From assembly GCF_046156265.1 (NCBI RefSeq), contig NZ_JAWDIR010000033.1, forward strand, positions 450,109 to 514,108: a DNA stretch of 64,000 bases, written 5' to 3'. Shown here piece after piece: positions 16,552-26,919 of this stretch; the first letter of the stretch is position 1; each line of letters begins with the position of its first letter. The DNA is from CAMDHY01 sp046156265. Its GTDB lineage: Bacteria > Pseudomonadota > Alphaproteobacteria > Rhizobiales > Segnochrobactraceae. The translations under genes were made by a program, and so were the position numbers. The notes under the pieces are model-generated. The model made no database searches. It was not told the origin of the DNA and saw only the letters and a list, made by a program, of their open reading frames with translations.

Positions 16552-17873
16552 GCCCGGAACTGATCACCCTCTTCATGTTCGCGACGATGATGGTGCTGCT
16601 CCTGACGGGGCAGTTCGTCTTCGGCGTCATCGGCTTCGTCGGTGCGGCGGCGGCCCTCGCCTTGTGGGGCGCCGGCTCCATGGAGATGCCGTTCAACGCC
16701 GCCATCCAGGTGATGAACTGGTTCCCGCTGATCACCGTGCCCTTCTTCGTCTTCATGGGCTTCATGTTCTCGGAGTCCGGCGTCGCAAACAATCTCTACC
16801 GGATGTTCCACATCTGGTTCGGCTCGGTGCGCGGCGGCTTGGCGCTCGGCACGCTCGGGCTGATGGTGGTGATCTCCTGCATGAACGGCCTCAGCGTCGC
16901 CGGCATGGCGATCGGCGCCACGGTGGCGCTGCCGGAGCTGCTGCGCCGCGGCTACGACAAGACGATGGTGACCGGCGTGATCCAGGGCGGCTCCTCGCTC
17001 GGCATCCTGATCCCGCCGAGCGTCGTCCTGGTGCTCTACGCGATGATCGCCCGCCAGCCGGTGCTGCAGCTCTGGCTCGCCGGCGTCGGCCCGGGCCTGC
17101 TGATGGCGACGTTCTTCGGCATCTACATCTATGTGCGCTGCCGCCTGCAGCCGCACATGGGCCCGGCGATGCCGGCCGAGGAGCGGGCGGCGATCACGCC
17201 GCGCGAGAAGCTCGTCGCGCTGCGCGCCGGCATCCTGCCGCTGCTCGTCTTCGGCATCATGATGGGGCTGTTCATCGGCGGCTACACGAGCCTGGTCGAG
17301 AGCTCCGTCGTCGGCGCGCTGCTCGCGACGCTCGCCGCCGCCGTCTCCGGCCGGCTCACCTTCAAGGTACTGGCCGATACCAGCCGCGGCACGCTCGGCA
17401 TCAGCTGCATGTTCCTGTGGATCATCCTCGCAGCCCTCTGCTTCGGCGCCGTCTATGACGGCCTCGGCGCGGTGAAGGCGATCGAGGGCCTGCTGCTCGG
17501 CAGCCTGGACCTCGACCCGTGGACGATCCTCGTGCTGATGCTGCTGTCGTTCGTCATCATGGGGATGTTCCTCGACGACACGGCGATGCTGGTCATCGTC
17601 GCGCCGCTCTACATCCCGCTGGTGCTGAAGCTCGGCTTCAACCCGATCTGGTTCGGCATTCTCTACACGATCACCTGCCAGATCGCCTACATCACCCCGC
17701 CGTTCGGCTATAACCTGTTCCTGATGCGGGCGATGGCGCCGCCGGAGATCACGCTCGGCGACATCTATCGCTCGGTGGTGCCGTTCGCGCTGATGATGGT
17801 GCTGACGATCCTCATCCTGATGGCGTTCCCGCAGGTCGCCCTGTGGCTGCCGAACCTCTACATGGGCCGCTGA
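16548..17873 (+). CDS. dctM: TRAP transporter large membrane subunit (DctM), second system
   Basis: A 441-residue large TRAP subunit. Family motifs include VISCMNGLSVAGMAIGATVALPEL, GGSSLGILIPPSVVLVLY and YITPPFGYNLFLMRAM near the end. The start overlaps the dctQ stop by ATGA, showing tight coupling. The sequence is clearly different from the first DctM in the window (GLSVAGMAIG in place of GSATADTGAV), so this is a distinct subfamily and not a duplication. Substrate not evident from this subunit. Confidence 0.92.
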   Translation: MSPELITLFMFATMMVLLLTGQFVFGVIGFVGAAAALALWGAGSMEMPFNAAIQVMNWFPLITVPFFVFMGFMFSESGVANNLYRMFHIWFGSVRGGLALGTLGLMVVISCMNGLSVAGMAIGATVALPELLRRGYDKTMVTGVIQGGSSLGILIPPSVVLVLYAMIARQPVLQLWLAGVGPGLLMATFFGIYIYVRCRLQPHMGPAMPAEERAAITPREKLVALRAGILPLLVFGIMMGLFIGGYTSLVESSVVGALLATLAAAVSGRLTFKVLADTSRGTLGISCMFLWIILAALCFGAVYDGLGAVKAIEGLLLGSLDLDPWTILVLMLLSFVIMGMFLDDTAMLVIVAPLYIPLVLKLGFNPIWFGILYTITCQIAYITPPFGYNLFLMRAMAPPEITLGDIYRSVVPFALMMVLTILILMAFPQVALWLPNLYMGR

Positions 17874-17957
17874 CGCCGGCCCCCTGTTTTTCCGGACGGT
17901 GGGCCGTCGGCCCCCGTCTCCACGGTCCCGCCGCGCGGGCAACAAAGGGGAAGAGCA

Positions 17958-19025
17958 ATGAGCGAAACCAAGCGCCTCAGCAAACGCCAGTTCCTGAAGA
18001 ACGCCGGCCTCGCCGGCGCCGGCGCCGTCGGCGCCACGACGCTCGCCGCGCCCTACGTCAAGGCGCAGAGCCCGATCAAGTGGCGCCTGCAGACCTACGC
18101 CGGTCCGGCGCTCGCCGAGCACGTCATCAAGCCGTCGATCGACGCCTTCAACAAGGCCGCCAACGGCGAGATGACGATCGAGCTCTACACCGCCGACCAG
18201 CTGGTGCCGCAGGGCGAGCTGTTCCGCGCCGTCCAGCAGGGCACCATCGACGCCGCCCAGAGCGACGACGATTCGATGGCCTCGCCGGTCGACGTGGCGG
18301 TGTTCGCCGCCTACTTCCCGTTCGCTTCGCGCTACAGCCTCGACATCCCGGCGCTGTTCCACAACTACGGCCTCAACGACATCTGGAAGGAGGCCTACGC
18401 CGAGGTCCCGGGCGTCGAGTGGCTCGGTGCCGGCTCCTGGGATCCCTGCAACTTCGTCACGACGAAGCCGATCCGCAGCGTCGCCGACCTCAAGGGCCTG
18501 CGCGTCTTCACCTTCCCGACGGGCGGCCGCTTCCTCGAGCGCTTCGGCGTGGTGCCGGTGACGCTGCCGTGGGAGGACATCGAGGTCGCCATCCAGACCG
18601 GCGAGATCGACGGCGTCGCCTGGTGCGGCGCCACCGAGGCCTACACCGTCGGCTGGGCCGACATCACCAAGTACTACCTGACCAACAACATCTCCGGCGC
18701 CTGGTGCGGCTCCTACTTCGCCAACTCCGACCGCTGGGCCGAGCTGCCGGAGCACCTGAAGACGCTGTTCCAGCTCTCCATGGACAGCTCCAACTACTAC
18801 CGGCAGCACTGGTACTGGTGGGGCGAGGCGCACTACCGCGTCACCGGCGGCAAGCTCGAGCTCACCACCATCCCGGAGGCGGAGTGGCACCAGGTGGAGG
18901 AAGAGGCGCTGAAGTTCTGGGACGAGATCGCCCAGCGCAGCCCCCGTGACGCCAAGGTGGTCGAGATCCTGAAGACCTACGCCGCCACCATGCAGAAGGC
19001 CGGCGCGCCCTACCGCTACGGCTGA
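17958..19025 (+). CDS. dctP: TRAP transporter solute-binding protein (DctP), second system, Tat-like signal
   Basis: A 355-residue solute receptor whose leader carries a Tat-like motif with Lys-Arg (LSKRQFLKN) followed by a weakly hydrophobic, Ala/Gly-rich stretch and an AQS cleavage region. The mature domain has TRAP receptor features (LKGLRVFTFPTGGRFLERFG with the ligand Arg). The Trp/Tyr-rich C-terminal part (HWYWWGEAHY) recalls the TakP-type 2-oxoacid receptors. A Shine-Dalgarno AAAGGGGAAGAG precedes the ATG. It is the last gene of the operon and is followed by a strong hairpin. A keto or hydroxy acid ligand is plausible but unproven. Confidence 0.9.
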   Translation: MSETKRLSKRQFLKNAGLAGAGAVGATTLAAPYVKAQSPIKWRLQTYAGPALAEHVIKPSIDAFNKAANGEMTIELYTADQLVPQGELFRAVQQGTIDAAQSDDDSMASPVDVAVFAAYFPFASRYSLDIPALFHNYGLNDIWKEAYAEVPGVEWLGAGSWDPCNFVTTKPIRSVADLKGLRVFTFPTGGRFLERFGVVPVTLPWEDIEVAIQTGEIDGVAWCGATEAYTVGWADITKYYLTNNISGAWCGSYFANSDRWAELPEHLKTLFQLSMDSSNYYRQHWYWWGEAHYRVTGGKLELTTIPEAEWHQVEEEALKFWDEIAQRSPRDAKVVEILKTYAATMQKAGAPYRYG

Positions 19026-19035
19026 TCCGACGCCC

Positions 19036-19067
19036 GCCGCTCCCGGCCGATTGTGGCCGGGAGCGGC
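19036..19067. terminator. 13-bp perfect hairpin ending the second TRAP operon
   Basis: GCCGCTCCCGGCC (19036-19048) pairs perfectly with GGCCGGGAGCGGC (19055-19067) around GATTGT. It starts 10 bp after the dctP stop. T-richness downstream is weak (AAATTT further on), so termination efficiency is uncertain. Confidence 0.6.
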
Positions 19068-19188
19068 CGGTGCCGAAATTTGCGGCATCGCGTGATCCGG
19101 TTCGCGCCAGACGACGTAGACCCTCCTTGTCCGCGCGGGAGCGACCACACCCGCTCCAGCGCCCTGCCGGATGAGTTGGGGTGGCGCC

Positions 19189-19503
19189 ATGAAGGGAAAC
19201 TACGCGTCCAATGATGTGTCCGCCGATTATTCGGCCGACCGCATCTCATTCGAGACGTCGGCGGTGGTGCTGATCGCCGATCTCCTGGAACGATCCTACA
19301 TCGAGACCGTCGCTCGCTACGCCGAGGACGACCCGGCCCGCGCCCACGCGGCCCTCGACGCGACCCTGCACCTCGTCGAGCAGGCCGTCGGGATGCGCGA
19401 GGCGATGTCTGAATCCCGCATCGACCGCACCGTGCTGCAGATCGTCCGGGCCAGCCTCACGGTCGTCGTCGACAACGCGAGAGCCCGCATCCCGACGGGG
19501 TGA
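19189..19503 (+). CDS. Small uncharacterised protein
   Basis: A 104-residue acidic, mostly helical protein of unknown function, with no signal peptide or membrane segment. Residues 20-100 alternate helices (SAVVLIADLLERSYIETVARY, then LHLVEQAVGMREAM). The start at 19189 is favoured by GGGG seven bases upstream; an in-frame ATG at 19171 would add six residues. It stands alone between the TRAP operon and the oppositely oriented lepA. Codon use resembles its neighbours. Confidence 0.65.
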   Translation: MKGNYASNDVSADYSADRISFETSAVVLIADLLERSYIETVARYAEDDPARAHAALDATLHLVEQAVGMREAMSESRIDRTVLQIVRASLTVVVDNARARIPTG

Positions 19504-19599
19504 GGGCGGGGCAAAGCACGAATTCGCCTCGCCCACAGCGGGGCTCAGTGGCGTCGGCGGTCTGGGCGTGTGCGTTGCGCGTGGATGACGGCGCGCGGC

Positions 19600-21405
<1,806 letters not shown>

Positions 21406-21601
21406 GGCGTGCCAGATAGCACCCGACCCCCGGCGCGCCAAGCGGCGCACACGCTGAAGGGCGCGGTTCGCATGCCATGGCAACGGCCGCCGCCGATCGG
21501 CGTTGAATATGCCGCAGTGCAGCGTTACAAATTCGTGATCGCCGAGCGAGAGGTCGCCAACGCTCGGCGGACAAAACAGACGGCGGCCGGGACGAGCCAA
21601 G

Positions 21602-22435
21602 ATGAGCGCAGCGGGACGGTCGCACCGGGTCACCGCACCGGAAGTCGCGGCCCGGAAAGGCGGTGAGCCTGTCGTCGTCTTGACCGCCTACACGGCGGCG
21701 ACGGCGAAATTCCTCGATCCGCACGTCGACGTGCTGCTCGTCGGCGACAGCCTCGGCATGGTCGTCTACGGCTTCGACTCGACCGTTGCGGTGACGCCGG
21801 AGCTGATGATCGCCCACGGTGCCGCCGTCGTGCGCGGCTCGCAGACCTCGCTCGTCGTCGTCGACCTGCCGTTCGGCAGCTACCAGGAGAGCCCGGAGCA
21901 GGCCTTCCGCACCGCAGCACGCATCATGGCGCAGACCGGCTGCGGCGCGGTGAAGCTCGAGGGCGGCGCCGAGATGGCCGAGACCGTCCACTTCCTCACC
22001 CAGCGCGGCGTGCCGGTGATGGGCCACGTCGGCATGACGCCGCAGGCGGTGAACACGCTCGGCGGCTTCCGCGCCCGCGGGCGCACGGATGCCGAAGCGA
22101 TCAAGATCCGCGACGACGCCCGCGCCATTTCCGAGGCCGGCGCCTTCTCCGTCGTGCTTGAGGCGATGCTGGAGCCGATCGCCCGCCAGATCACCGCGGA
22201 GCTGCCGATCGTCACCATCGGCATCGGCGGCTCGCCGGCCTGCGACGGCCAGGTGCTCGTCAGCGAGGACCTCGTCGGCCTGTTCGACGACTTCAAGCCG
22301 CGCTTCGTCAAGCGCTATGCCGAGCTCGGCGCGCAGCTGTCGGAGGCGGCCGCCGCCTATGCGGCCGACGTCAAGGCGCGCCGCTTCCCCGGGCCGGAGC
22401 ACGTCTTCGGCACGCCGAAGAAACAGACCGCCTGA
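21602..22435 (+). CDS. panB: 3-methyl-2-oxobutanoate hydroxymethyltransferase
   Basis: First committed step of pantothenate synthesis: transfers a hydroxymethyl group from methylene-THF to 2-oxoisovalerate, forming ketopantoate. At 277 residues it is full length. The Mg-binding LLVGDSLGMVVYG block (about 45-57), the VKLEGGAEMAETV strand and GHVGMTPQAVNTLGGF are characteristic, and the end (KARRFPGPEHVF) matches the family. Followed 14 bp later by panC in the same direction, an operon. The downstream ketopantoate reductase and aspartate decarboxylase genes are not in the window. Confidence 0.96.
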   Translation: MSAAGRSHRVTAPEVAARKGGEPVVVLTAYTAATAKFLDPHVDVLLVGDSLGMVVYGFDSTVAVTPELMIAHGAAVVRGSQTSLVVVDLPFGSYQESPEQAFRTAARIMAQTGCGAVKLEGGAEMAETVHFLTQRGVPVMGHVGMTPQAVNTLGGFRARGRTDAEAIKIRDDARAISEAGAFSVVLEAMLEPIARQITAELPIVTIGIGGSPACDGQVLVSEDLVGLFDDFKPRFVKRYAELGAQLSEAAAAYAADVKARRFPGPEHVFGTPKKQTA

Positions 22436-22449
22436 GCCGACGGACCATC

Positions 22450-23283
22450 ATGGACGTCGTCCGCACCGTCGCCGATCTGCGGCGCCGCCTGCCGCTGGAC
22501 GCGGGGCCGCGCGGTTCCTGCGCGCTCGTGCCCACCATGGGCAACCTGCACGAGGGCCATCTCGACCTCGTGCGCGTCGCCAAGGCCCGCGGTGGCCGGG
22601 TCGCCGTCTCGATCTTCGTCAACCCGCTGCAGTTCGCCCCGAGCGAAGACTTCGACCGTTATCCACGCACGTTCGAGGCGGACCTCGAGAAGCTCGGTGC
22701 CCTCGGCGTCGACGTCGTCTACGCGCCAACGGTCGCGGAGATGTATCCCGAGCCGCAGACGGTGCGCGTCGTGCCGCCGCCGGCGCTGACCGACATCCTG
22801 GAAGGCGCCGTCCGGCCCGGCTTCTTCACGGGCGTTGCCACCGTGGTGGCGAAGCTGTTCCTGATGGTGCGCCCGGCGGTCGCGGTGTTCGGCAAGAAGG
22901 ACTACCAGCAGCTGCGCGTCGTCGAGGCGATGGTGCGGCAGTTGTCCATGGGCGTCGAGATCGTCGGGGTCGAGACGGCGCGCGCCGACGACGGCCTCGC
23001 CCTGTCGTCGCGCAATGGCTACCTCACGGCGGCCGAGCGCGCCGAGGCGGCGGCGCTGCGGCGCTCGCTCGTCTCCGCCGCCGCGAGCTTGCGCGCCGGC
23101 GAAAGCATCGGTGGCGTCGAGGCGGATGCGGCGGGGGCACTCACTGGCCGCGGCTGGCATGTGGATTACGTCGCGGTGCGCCGCCGTAGCGATCTCGCCG
23201 AGCCGCAGCCGGGCGACCCCCTCGTCATCGTCGCTGCCGCAAAGCTCGGCGCGACGCGGTTGATCGACAACATCGAGGTGTGA
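22450..23283 (+). CDS. panC: Pantothenate synthetase
   Basis: ATP-dependent ligase joining pantoate and beta-alanine. The 277-residue protein shows the nucleotidyl-transferase HIGH-like motif as VPTMGNLHEGHLDLV (about 28-42), the NPLQFAPSEDFDRYPR pantoate site, GKKDYQQLRVVEAMV and the SSRNGYLT block that closes over ATP. Start and length agree with the family. Second gene of the panBC operon and convergent with the GNAT gene. Confidence 0.96.
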   Translation: MDVVRTVADLRRRLPLDAGPRGSCALVPTMGNLHEGHLDLVRVAKARGGRVAVSIFVNPLQFAPSEDFDRYPRTFEADLEKLGALGVDVVYAPTVAEMYPEPQTVRVVPPPALTDILEGAVRPGFFTGVATVVAKLFLMVRPAVAVFGKKDYQQLRVVEAMVRQLSMGVEIVGVETARADDGLALSSRNGYLTAAERAEAAALRRSLVSAAASLRAGESIGGVEADAAGALTGRGWHVDYVAVRRRSDLAEPQPGDPLVIVAAAKLGATRLIDNIEV

Positions 23284-23326
23284 GAGTGGCCTCCGCACCG
23301 CTTGCGCGGATCGCGCGTGCCGCGCC

Positions 23327-23872
23327 TCAGCCGTCCAGCCGCTTCCAGTAGAAGCGCGTCGCGCACTCGCCGCCGTCGGGCCACAGCGCATAGCCCGGCA
23401 CCTCGCCGACCGGCTGCCAGCCCATCCGCTCGTAGAGCGCCTCGGCGCCGCCGCCGACGGCGGTGTCGAGAACGAGCAGCGAGCGGCCGTGCAGCGCCGC
23501 CTCGATCTCGAGCTGGTGCATCAGCGCTGTGCCGAGGCCGTGGTTGCGGGCGGCGCGGTGGACGAGCAGCTTCGACACGTCCGCCCGGTGCGGCTGGTTC
23601 GGCATCGGCGCGAAATTCAGCTGCGCCGTGCCGACGACGAGGCCGTCGACCAGGGCGGCGAGGCAGATGCGCTCGCCGCGCCCGACCGCATCGGCGACGG
23701 CGTGCCAGTAGGGCACGGCGTCCTCGATCGCATAGGGCAGCATGAAGCCGACGGAGGCGCCGCCCTCGACGCAGTCGGCGAGCACCTCGGAGAGGCCGCG
23801 GGCGTGCTCGCGGATCGCCTCTTCGGTCAGCGAGCGGATCTCGATCGCGGGGGCGGCGACGACGTCTTCCAC
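23327..23872 (-). CDS. GNAT-family N-acetyltransferase
   Basis: A 181-residue single-domain GNAT protein. The acetyl-CoA pyrophosphate loop is RAARNHGLGTALM (R/Q-x-x-G-x-G/A type) at about 106-118, preceded by the VSKLLVH beta-4 strand and followed by LLVLDTAVGGGAEALYERMGW, the usual C-terminal signature. No partner gene defines its substrate. The gene is 31 bp downstream of gpmA on the same strand, so it may be co-transcribed with dapB-gpmA. Confidence 0.85.
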   Translation of the reverse strand: MEDVVAAPAIEIRSLTEEAIREHARGLSEVLADCVEGGASVGFMLPYAIEDAVPYWHAVADAVGRGERICLAALVDGLVVGTAQLNFAPMPNQPHRADVSKLLVHRAARNHGLGTALMHQLEIEAALHGRSLLVLDTAVGGGAEALYERMGWQPVGEVPGYALWPDGGECATRFYWKRLDG

Positions 23873-23903
23873 GGCAGCCTCCTCAGGCGGGCGGGCGGGA
23901 GGA

Positions 23904-24524
23904 TCAGGCGGCGAGGTCGCGCTTCTCGGCGATGCGGCCCTCGGCGTCGAGGCGGTAGATGATCGGCGAGCCCGTCGCGAGTTCGCGCGCCACGATCTCC
24001 TCGCCCGACAATTCCTCGAGGTCCATGATGATCGAGCGCAGGCTGTTGCCGTGGGCGGCGACCAGCACCCGCTCGCCGGCCTTCACCCGCGGCAGGATCT
24101 CCTTGTGGAAATAGGGCAGCGTGCGGGCGGCCGTGTCCTTCAGGCTCTCGCCGCCGGGCGGCGGCACGTCGAAGGAACGGCGCCAGATGTGCACCTGCTC
24201 CTCGCCGAAGCGGGCGCGCGCGTCGTCCTTGTTGAGGCCGGTGAGCTCGCCATAGTCCCGCTCGTTGAGCGCCGCGTCGCGGATCGTCGGCAGGTCCGCC
24301 TGGCCGAGCTCCTGGAGCATGATCCGGCAGGTCTCCTCGGCACGCGACAGCACCGAGGTGTAGGCGACGTCGAAGGAGAGGCCCGCCGCCTTCAGCGCCA
24401 GGCCTGCGGCGTGCGCCTCGGCGACGCCCTTCTCGGTCAGCCCGACATCGCGCCAGCCGGTGAACAGGTTCTTCAGGTTCCACTCGCTCTGGCCGTGGCG
24501 GACGAGCACGAGGAGACGGTCCAT
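23904..24524 (-). CDS. gpmA: 2,3-bisphosphoglycerate-dependent phosphoglycerate mutase
   Basis: Glycolytic/gluconeogenic mutase interconverting 3- and 2-phosphoglycerate, 206 residues. It has the phosphohistidine motif LVRHGQSEWN (His10), the second active-site segment LNERDYGELTG and the AAHGNSLRSIIM motif with the second catalytic His. It is of the short alphaproteobacterial dPGM type, lacking some loop residues of the 250-residue E. coli enzyme. Lies 30 bp downstream of dapB on the same strand, a conserved rhizobial arrangement. Confidence 0.93.
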   Translation of the reverse strand: MDRLLVLVRHGQSEWNLKNLFTGWRDVGLTEKGVAEAHAAGLALKAAGLSFDVAYTSVLSRAEETCRIMLQELGQADLPTIRDAALNERDYGELTGLNKDDARARFGEEQVHIWRRSFDVPPPGGESLKDTAARTLPYFHKEILPRVKAGERVLVAAHGNSLRSIIMDLEELSGEEIVARELATGSPIIYRLDAEGRIAEKRDLAA

Positions 24525-24554
24525 GCGGGGTGATCCTTCCTTGATGTCGGCAGC

Positions 24555-25367
24555 CTAGTCTGAAAGCCCGAGCACGTCGGCCATCGAATAGAGGCCGGGC
24601 TTGCGGCCGCGGCCCCACAGCGCCGCCGTGACGGCGCCCTTGGCGAACAGCTCCCGGCTCTCGGCGCGGTGGGTGAGCTCGATGCGCTCGCCGTCGCCGG
24701 CGAGGATGACGGTGTGGTCGCCGACGACGGACCCGCCGCGCAGCGCCTGGAAGCCGATCGCCCCCGCCGGCCGCGCGCCAGTGTGGCCGTCGCGAGCCCG
24801 CACGGCCACATCCCGCAGCGCCACGCCGCGGCCGGCCGCGGCCGCCTCGCCGAGCAAAAGCGCCGTGCCCGAGGGCGCGTCGACCTTGTGGCGATGGTGC
24901 ATCTCGACGATCTCGAGGTCGAACTCGGGACCCAGCGCCCGCGCCGCCTTGCGCACCAGCGCGGCGAGCAGGTTGACGCCGAGGCTCATGTTGCCGGACT
25001 TCACCACCACCGCGTGGCGCGAGGCGGCCTCGATGCGGTCGTCGTCGGCGGCGCTGCAGCCGGTGGTGCCGATGACGTGGACGATGCGCGCCTGCGCGGC
25101 GAGTTCGGCGAAGTGCAGGGTCGAGGCGGGGCTCGTGAAGTCGAGCACGCCCTCGGCCGCCGCGAACAGTGGCAGCGGGTCGTCCGACAGCGCGATGCCG
25201 TTCGCCGGCAGGCCGGCGAGCACGCCGGCGTCCTCGCCGAGGTGGGGCGACCCCTCGCGCTCGACGGCACCGGCGAGCGTCACGCCCTCGGTCGCGGCGA
25301 TCGTGCGCACCAGCGCCCGGCCCATCCGGCCGGCGGCTCCGACGACGACGAGGCGCATGGGGGTCAT
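24555..25367 (-). CDS. dapB: 4-hydroxy-tetrahydrodipicolinate reductase
   Basis: NAD(P)H-dependent reductase of the lysine/diaminopimelate pathway, about 270 residues. The dinucleotide motif VVGAAGRMGRALV lies at the N-terminus, GTTGCS marks the cofactor loop, EMHHRHKVDAPSGTA contains the catalytic His and Lys, and SGNMSLGVNLL is family-typical. The start was set at MTPMRLVVVG; ATGs at 25388 and 25358 are possible. Upstream of gpmA on the same strand. Confidence 0.95.
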   Translation of the reverse strand: MTPMRLVVVGAAGRMGRALVRTIAATEGVTLAGAVEREGSPHLGEDAGVLAGLPANGIALSDDPLPLFAAAEGVLDFTSPASTLHFAELAAQARIVHVIGTTGCSAADDDRIEAASRHAVVVKSGNMSLGVNLLAALVRKAARALGPEFDLEIVEMHHRHKVDAPSGTALLLGEAAAAGRGVALRDVAVRARDGHTGARPAGAIGFQALRGGSVVGDHTVILAGDGERIELTHRAESRELFAKGAVTAALWGRGRKPGLYSMADVLGLSD

Positions 25368-25470
25368 GGGGCGGGATCCGGGGGACACTGTGGCTGTCGC
25401 GACCGCTCATAGCAGCCGCGGGCGGTGAGGCAAAGGCGGGGTGGCTGTTTCGAGGCTGCAGCCATGCCGC

Positions 25471-25476
25471 TATACT
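25471..25476 (+). promoter_or_regulatory. Candidate -10 element of the toxin-antitoxin promoter
   Basis: TATACT matches the TATAAT consensus at five of six positions and stands out in GC-rich DNA. It lies 20 bp before the antitoxin start chosen at 25497. A recognisable -35 is weak (TTTCGA at 25448-25453). Confidence 0.4.
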
Positions 25477-25496
25477 GCGGGGCGATGGAGAGCCCG

Positions 25497-25739
25497 ATGC
25501 AGACCACGCTGACCGCCCAGATCGACGAGGACCTCGAGGTCCGGCTCAGCCGGCTCGAGGCCGCTACCGGGCGCTCCCGCGACAGCATCGTGGCGGAAGC
25601 CCTCGGGGGCTTCGTGCAGTCCGAAGAGGCGTTCGTCGCCGCCGTCGAGGCGGGGCGTGCCGACGTCGCCGCGGGCCGCGTCGTCTCCCATGAGGCGGTC
25701 GTGGAAACGTTCGAGCAGATCATCGGGCGCCGGCGGTGA
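25497..25739 (+). CDS. Type II antitoxin, ribbon-helix-helix type
   Basis: An 80-residue antitoxin. The N-terminal ribbon-helix-helix shape is visible: a short strand (TLTAQIDEDLEVRLSRLE) followed by ATGRSRDSIVAEALGGFV. The acidic helical C-terminal half should wrap the toxin. The start at 25497 is supported by GGAGAG 5 bases upstream; ATG 25485 is the alternative. The stop overlaps the toxin start. It should bind its own promoter region. The exact family (ParD/CopG/RelB-like) is not resolvable by eye. Confidence 0.85.
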   Translation: MQTTLTAQIDEDLEVRLSRLEAATGRSRDSIVAEALGGFVQSEEAFVAAVEAGRADVAAGRVVSHEAVVETFEQIIGRRR

Positions 25740-26020
25740 CCATCCGGTGGTCGCAGGCCGCGTCCACCGACTTTGCCGGCCAGATCGCCTGCATCCACGC
25801 TGAGAGGCCGCGTGCCGCCGAGCGCGTCGGCCGCCTGATCCTCGACCAGATCGAATCCCTTTCGGCTCACCCTCGGCGGGGTCGGATCGGTCGTCTCGCC
25901 GGCACGCGGGAACTCGTGGTCGCGCCGTTCGTCATCGTCTACGAGATCGACCCCGCGGGGAGCGTCGCCGTCGTCCGTGTGCTGCACGGGCGCCAGAACT
26001 GGCCGGAGGAGCAAGAATGA
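25736..26020 (+). CDS. Type II toxin, RelE/ParE family
   Basis: A 94-residue toxin-like protein with the RelE/ParE fold signature: WSQAASTDFAGQIACI in the N-terminal helices, the LILDQIESLSAHPRRGR turn, the central RELVVAPFVIVYEID strands and a C-terminal VRVLHGRQNWP. This C-terminus (RVLHGRQ) is typical of the family. It starts with GTG overlapping the antitoxin stop. Target (gyrase for ParE, ribosome-bound mRNA for RelE) cannot be told from sequence. The downstream MliC-like gene overlaps its stop by ATGA. Confidence 0.87.
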   Translation: MTIRWSQAASTDFAGQIACIHAERPRAAERVGRLILDQIESLSAHPRRGRIGRLAGTRELVVAPFVIVYEIDPAGSVAVVRVLHGRQNWPEEQE

Positions 26021-26424
26021 TCGTGTCGGGTTTGCGCAACCGATTGGCGAGGCTCGCGTCGCGAACGCCCGCCTTGTTGATCCCCGCGATGTGCACGACG
26101 ATCGCCCTCGCCACGCCCGCGACGGCCGCTGACGTGACCCTCATGCTCGATGCGCCCGAAGCGGAGGCGTTGAGCGTCAACTATCGCTGCGAGGGCAGCT
26201 CGGCGACGATGACGGTCGAGTACATCAACGCCGGCGAGGATTCGCTGGCGATGGTGCCGGTCGAGGGCGGGCGGCGCGTCATGGTTGCGGTGCTGGCGGC
26301 CTCCGGTGCCCGCTATGCCGGCGGCGCCTTCGTCTGGTGGACGAAGGGCCGGGAAGGCTCGCTCTACGACCTGCGCCAGGGCGAGGACGCCGACCCGGTC
26401 GCCACCTGCACCGAGCAGGAGTAG
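26017..26424 (+). CDS. MliC-like secreted protein, putative C-type lysozyme inhibitor
   Basis: A 135-residue exported protein with a signal peptide (about 1-38, LLIPAMCTTIALATPATAA). The mature domain reads like the MliC/PliC fold: LSVNYRCEGSSATMTVEYIN near the start, a central beta segment AMVPVEGGRRVMVAVLAAS, an aromatic GGAFVWWTKGREGSLYDL hairpin and a late Cys (VATC) that would pair with the first. No lipobox Cys is at the predicted cleavage site. It overlaps the toxin gene by ATGA, an unusual neighbour for this family. Confidence 0.7.
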   Translation: MIVSGLRNRLARLASRTPALLIPAMCTTIALATPATAADVTLMLDAPEAEALSVNYRCEGSSATMTVEYINAGEDSLAMVPVEGGRRVMVAVLAASGARYAGGAFVWWTKGREGSLYDLRQGEDADPVATCTEQE

Positions 26425-26480
26425 GCGCGGGAAGGCGCCCGCCGGGGGATGGGTGCGGACTGCCGGAGCCGAGTCCGCGG

Positions 26481-26520
26481 CGCCCCCTCCCTGCCCTCCC
26501 CCGCGAGGGGGGAGGGTTCG
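26481..26520. repeat. Dispersed GC palindrome, family D copy 1
   Basis: Contains CCCTCCCCCGCGAGGGGGG followed by AGGGTTCGCGCC. The same block occurs at 34600-34640 within a longer inverted element. The rest of the 157-bp gap before the DUF1330 gene carries nothing else I can support. Confidence 0.6.
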
Positions 26521-26581
26521 CGCCGGAGACGAGGGAAAGGCCCAATCCTGAGATCTCGAGGGATAGGCCCGCTCGTGGGCC

Positions 26582-26875
26582 TCAGTCCGGCAATCCCTCG
26601 ACGATGACGATCTCGCCGGCCGACACCGGCAGGCGGTGTTCTCGCGCCGCCTGATATTCCGGTGAATTCCAGCAATCCTGCGCCGCCTGGACGGACGGGA
26701 ACTCGATGATGACGTTGCGGGCGCGGTTCGTCCCCTCCATCGGGAAGGTGGCGCCGCCGCGGGCGAGGAACTTCGCGCCGTACTTCTCGAAGGCCGGCAC
26801 GGCGCCGGCGACGTAGCGCTTGTAAATCTCGGGGTCGGCAACGTCGATGCGGGCGATCCAGTAGCCCTTCGGCAT
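26582..26875 (-). CDS. DUF1330 family protein
   Basis: A 97-residue protein of the DUF1330 family, small dimeric alpha/beta-barrel (ferredoxin-like) proteins of unknown function. Signature parts are KGYWIARIDVADPEIYKRYV at the start, AKFLARGGATFPMEG and VIIEFPSVQAAQDCWNSPEYQ. A strong AAAGGAG precedes the ATG. Its 5' edge marks an abrupt change to AT-rich DNA holding the Doc-like gene, which lies immediately upstream on the same strand. Confidence 0.9.
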   Translation of the reverse strand: MPKGYWIARIDVADPEIYKRYVAGAVPAFEKYGAKFLARGGATFPMEGTNRARNVIIEFPSVQAAQDCWNSPEYQAAREHRLPVSAGEIVIVEGLPD

Positions 26876-26919
26876 ACAAATTCTCCTTTGGAATCAATGA
26901 TACTGTCAAATATTGTATC

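Noticed and set aside
16389..19190. A 933-codon open frame on the minus strand opposite the second TRAP operon
   Set aside because: It is antisense to dctQ, dctM and dctP, which have clear family motifs; its product is a His/Asp/Arg/Ala-rich low-complexity sequence typical of GC-rich antisense frames.
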